Below, piece by piece: positions 61,279 to 64,000 of a DNA stretch of 64,000 nucleotides (the stretch's first letter is position 1; each line of letters begins with the position of its first letter). Position numbers and translations under genes: made by a program. The notes under the pieces were generated by a model that saw nothing but the letters and a program-made list of their open reading frames with translations, was not told the origin of the DNA and did not search any database. Where the stretch lies: positions 489,138 through 553,137 of the forward strand of contig CAVZTE010000007.1 of assembly GCA_963778165.1 (NCBI GenBank), in the 5' to 3' direction. This DNA is from Bog-756 sp963778165. Its GTDB lineage: Bacteria; Actinomycetota; Acidimicrobiia; Acidimicrobiales; RAAP-2.

Positions 61279-61820
61279 TCCGGCACCGTGCCTCAACGTC
61301 ACACGGACTGATCCCGCTGGAACCGTTTGGCATTGCTCGACAAGGCCCACTGATCGGGTCGTGGGCAGGGGTCCTTCCGCCTGGAATTCGGTTTCCGATT
61401 CCGGATATCTTCGCCTTGGCTCCCGCCTACGTCGTCACCGAACGGCGTGGGCGAAATAGTCCGGCATGCCTTCAACAACTTGGTGAGCCGTATTGGGGCC
61501 CTGGCTGCGCGTGATCCCGTTTCGACTGGATCTTTGGAGCCGGCGGTGGGAATCGGACCCACGACCTGACGACTCAAGAAGGCTCTCGAAATCCCCCCAC
61601 GTCGCGTCTTGTCAGATCCTGTCTCATTTTCCCAGCTCGGATTGGACCCACCGCCCGGCTCTTGAGCTTCGCCGCTCCACCGTGGGACACCTTGGGACTC
61701 GATTGTTGGGTCGGTGTTGGGTTGATGGTCGGCGCCCGGTGGAGTTGCTCGGGAATAAGAACGAAACTGCGTTTCGGCGTGGCGCCTGGCTCGAAGGATT
61801 CCCTGATACCTTTCGGGCGA
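61279..61820. other. 542-bp region without a protein gene
   Basis: Between the DinB stop and the terminal hydrolase stop. It contains the degenerate tRNA-Thr 3' end described separately and no convincing coding frame; short frames there (for example 61275-61514) lack a ribosome site and family resemblance. Base composition is less GC-rich than the average of the window. Confidence 0.6.
61535..61567 (-). pseudogene. Degenerate tRNA-Thr 3' end (possible att site remnant)
   Basis: On the minus strand the sequence AGGTCGTGGG-TCCGATT-CCCAC-CGCCGGC-T-CCA forms a T arm, the 3' acceptor strand and the CCA of a tRNA with acceptor start GCCGGCG, as in tRNA-Thr. The T loop has C where psi55 is expected (TCCGATT, not TTCGATT). 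The 5' half, D arm and anticodon are absent. A 3' tRNA fragment is a classic scar of integration; no integrase was seen within the window. Confidence 0.6.
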
Positions 61821-63940
61821 TCAGCGCAGAGTCAGCTCCAGGCGCGCCGGCTCCAGGTGCTCCGCCTTCGACGGGTCCGCCTCTGGAGCCGCTGGTCCCC
61901 GGGAGGCGCCCCGCTCGGTTCGGATGTCGAGCACGAGCAGGCTCAGGTTCGACACGACCGCCGCACCGATGATCGTCGTGATCCATGCCATGAGCCCACT
62001 GGTCACGTGGAAACCGAGTGCGGCTCCGACCACCGCACCGACCCCCGCGGCACCGAAGCCCTTGGTCCGCATCGCCTTCGGCGTGTCAGTGCGGACCCAG
62101 CCGGCATAGACCCCGAGCCAGATCGGCACCGCGATGGAGACCACTGCCAGCAGTTCGTCATCGAGCGGCCAGCCCGGCCAGAACCGCAGTACCAACAGTG
62201 CGCCGAGAAACCATCCGCCGAGTCCGAACACGATCGGACCGACCGAACGGATCCATGCGCCCGTCTTGCGTCCAGTGCCACCTCGGCGCCGGATCCGGAT
62301 CGCCAACACCACAAGCCAGATCGCTGCTAACAAGACGAAGCCGATCATTGTCGCAAGGCTGTCTTTGACAATCGCGGTCTGCGTGGACGATGTTGTGAAG
62401 CCGACAACGTTCGGGGTGTAGCGGGACGTGTCGACCCGGCCGGTGGCGAAGAACGTGGTCAGTAATTGCGTGCTGGCTTTCGGCTCGTAGGCGTCGAAGT
62501 CATCCACGTGCCCGAGCCCGGACAGGATGACCTGATGCCCGTTGGAGAGGTGCGGCAACAGCTCCTTCGTAGCGTTCTGGGCCGGCGTTTCGAAGTCGAG
62601 CGTCCCGCCGATGAGCAGTGTCGGGACGTTCGAGTTCTGCACGCTGGTGTACTGGTTCTCGCCCGGGTTGGACGGCCAGGCGTGAGCCATGCCTCCTGCC
62701 CCCCACAAGAACTCCCCGAGGGGATTGCCGATGATCGAGCCCTGGTCCGCGCCTGAGCTGAAGTAGCGCCCGACGGGCTTCGCGTCGGCCATCCCGATGC
62801 TGGCAAACTCGCCCCAGACGAACGACGAGGGGAGGACGAGACCGGCCATCGTCGATAGAAACCACAGGCCGCTCGGATCGCCATGGGCGGCGGCGATCCA
62901 TGAATCGAGAGTCATCGGCCCGGACAGTGGCGAACCGGTCGCCTCCGTGAGCCCGAGGAACGTCCCGACCAGGGCGTTGCCCGGCTTGATCGGCAGGGAT
63001 AACCAACTGGTCGGCATGTCTGTCGCCGTGTGCTTCACGCTCGCGGCGAGGTTGCCGGTGCGGGCGCGGCAGGCAGGCTGCTGTGCGCACAGCGCCGAGT
63101 AACGCTCGATCCCCTGATCGATCTCGGCTCCGTTATAAATGAAGTTCCCGGGCGGGTTGACCCCGACCATCACCGAGCGGTCGACACTGTTCGGGTACCG
63201 CCACTGGTAGGTCATCGCCAGACGGGTCCCGGCGCTCTCGCTGAGCAGGTCGATGCGTTTGTAGCCGAGCGCGACGCGAGCGGCCTCGATGTCGTCGGCC
63301 TGCTCCGCCAGCGTGTAGCCAGCGAGGTCTACGCCGGATCGCTCAAGGCGCTGCACGCACGAGGCGAAGGCCTGGGAGTACACGCTCAGTGACGCTTTGC
63401 CGAGGAAGTCTGCGGAGTTCTCCAGTGCCGCCGTTACCTCGGGACAGTTCAGCACCGAAGAGCCATCGACTCCGCGGTAGCCGACCATGACGACATCGTG
63501 CTGGGCGGTCAGGCGGCTCGCTTGGGGGAACGTCATGTTGGTTATACCCGGGCCGCCGTTGAGGTGGAAGATCGGCGCCAGTGGGTGGGATGAACGAGCC
63601 GGACCCGGGTCACCGGTAGCGCGATCAGCCGCGACTTGGAGCTCGCTCGGTTCTCTGGCACGACCAACGTGCCGCAGTCCGCGGGCATCGCACCCCGCTC
63701 GGTGGCGTAAGTGCACACGTGCATGGTCAGTTGGCCGGCGTGTGCCCCATGCGGGACTGAGGCTGCTTTCGGGCTGGACGAGACTCGCAGGTAGATGAGA
63801 CCCGTCGATAGGACGAGGGCCATCAGCAGGGCAGCGATTCGCACCCAGGTGAATACCCGTGGTCCTTGGGCCAAAGGTACTGGTTGGTCGACGGCCACGG
63901 TCTTTTCGTAGCGATTGGTCGGGTGGCGTTCCTCGATCAT
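61821..63940 (-). CDS. Membrane-embedded TAP-like alpha/beta hydrolase, frameshifted
   Basis: The ATG at 63940 (GGAAG upstream) gives a basic N-terminus, a membrane helix (ALLMALVLSTGLIYLRV) and GTLVVPENRASSKSRLIALP. At about 63600 the sense moves to another frame: SSHPLAPIFHLNGGPG, nucleophile LLSESAGTRLAM, DFETPAQNATKELLPHLSNG with the acid, and GLGHVDDF with the His. The C-terminal 170 residues add about four helices (MIGFVLLAAIWLVVLAI and others), a fusion unusual for TAP-type hydrolases. One missing G near CCGGC would restore a single frame of about 700 residues. Tripeptidyl aminopeptidase-like; substrate unknown. Confidence 0.78.
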
Positions 63941-64000
63941 TGTTCTTCCTTTCGTCGACCCTCGTTGTGCCATGTAGCGAACCTAAGGTGCGATCGAGTG

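Noticed and set aside
61275..61514. 79-codon plus frame after the DinB gene
   Set aside because: No ribosome site, no membrane or family pattern, and it lies in the tRNA-fragment region; a neighbouring frame reading LEPAVGIGPTT is simply the tRNA 3' end translated.

Overview
The window is high-GC DNA with dense, often overlapping genes, many GTG starts and few intergenic gaps. It carries SigR with an RsrA-type anti-sigma factor, CarD, DisA, the EgtB/EgtD ergothioneine genes, a DUF2342 (F420-associated) metalloprotease and CaiB-type CoA transferases. Together these point to an actinomycete, plausibly an Acidimicrobiia-like lineage. That placement is inferred from gene content and was not computed. 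No IS element, CRISPR array, rRNA or intact tRNA was found.

Layout. 0-9.2 kb: a truncated von Willebrand A gene, then a minus-strand ABC export operon (lipoprotein, adaptor, ATPase, MacB-like permease, anchored DUF5666-like protein), divergent from two paralogous response regulators and one histidine kinase. 9.5-19.3 kb: an acyl-CoA catabolic cluster (HSD10-like SDR, two CaiB/BaiF transferases, amidohydrolase, enoyl-CoA hydratase, acyl-CoA ligase, DoxX, P450). 19.4-20.3 kb: SigR/RsrA thiol-stress pair. 20.4-31.3 kb: one long plus-strand cofactor run, with DUF2342, tilS, hpt, folE-folP-(pseudophosphatase)-folB-folK, DUF2520, panC, nadB, nadC and coaX. 31.4-33.9 kb: two paralogous secreted proteins and a polyprenyl diphosphate synthase. 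34-43.5 kb: clpC, radA, disA, carD, ispD, ispF, rlmB and a flavin disulfide-reductase-like protein. 43.5-45.8 kb: egtB-egtD. 45.9-51.9 kb: a multipass membrane protein, a metal-handling block (Cys-rich BlaI/CopY-type repressor, DUF5134, partner membrane protein), a Fur regulator, a NiCoT nickel/cobalt transporter and a SHOCT protein.

52-64 kb looks more accessory: a PadR-controlled ABC exporter, a three-gene membrane operon divergent from an RpiR-type regulator that has a perfect 16-bp operator-like dyad at its start codon, GNAT, methyltransferase, DinB, a degenerate tRNA-Thr 3' end, and a membrane-embedded TAP-like hydrolase.

Five genes (CoA transferase at 13.1-14.4 kb, enoyl-CoA hydratase, tilS, the 52-54.5 kb permease and the terminal hydrolase) are each split by what looks like a small indel. 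The two halves of each match one family. Because tilS is normally essential, assembly or sequencing error is the most economical explanation for at least some of them. The most interesting leads are the Cys-rich repressor/DUF5134 metal module with its operator, the RpiR-linked membrane operon, the catalytically dead phosphatase-like gene inside the folate operon, the export operon with shared Gly-Phe tails and an Fn3 insertion in its adaptor, and a 14-15-bp degenerate repeat array in a catabolic-gene leader.
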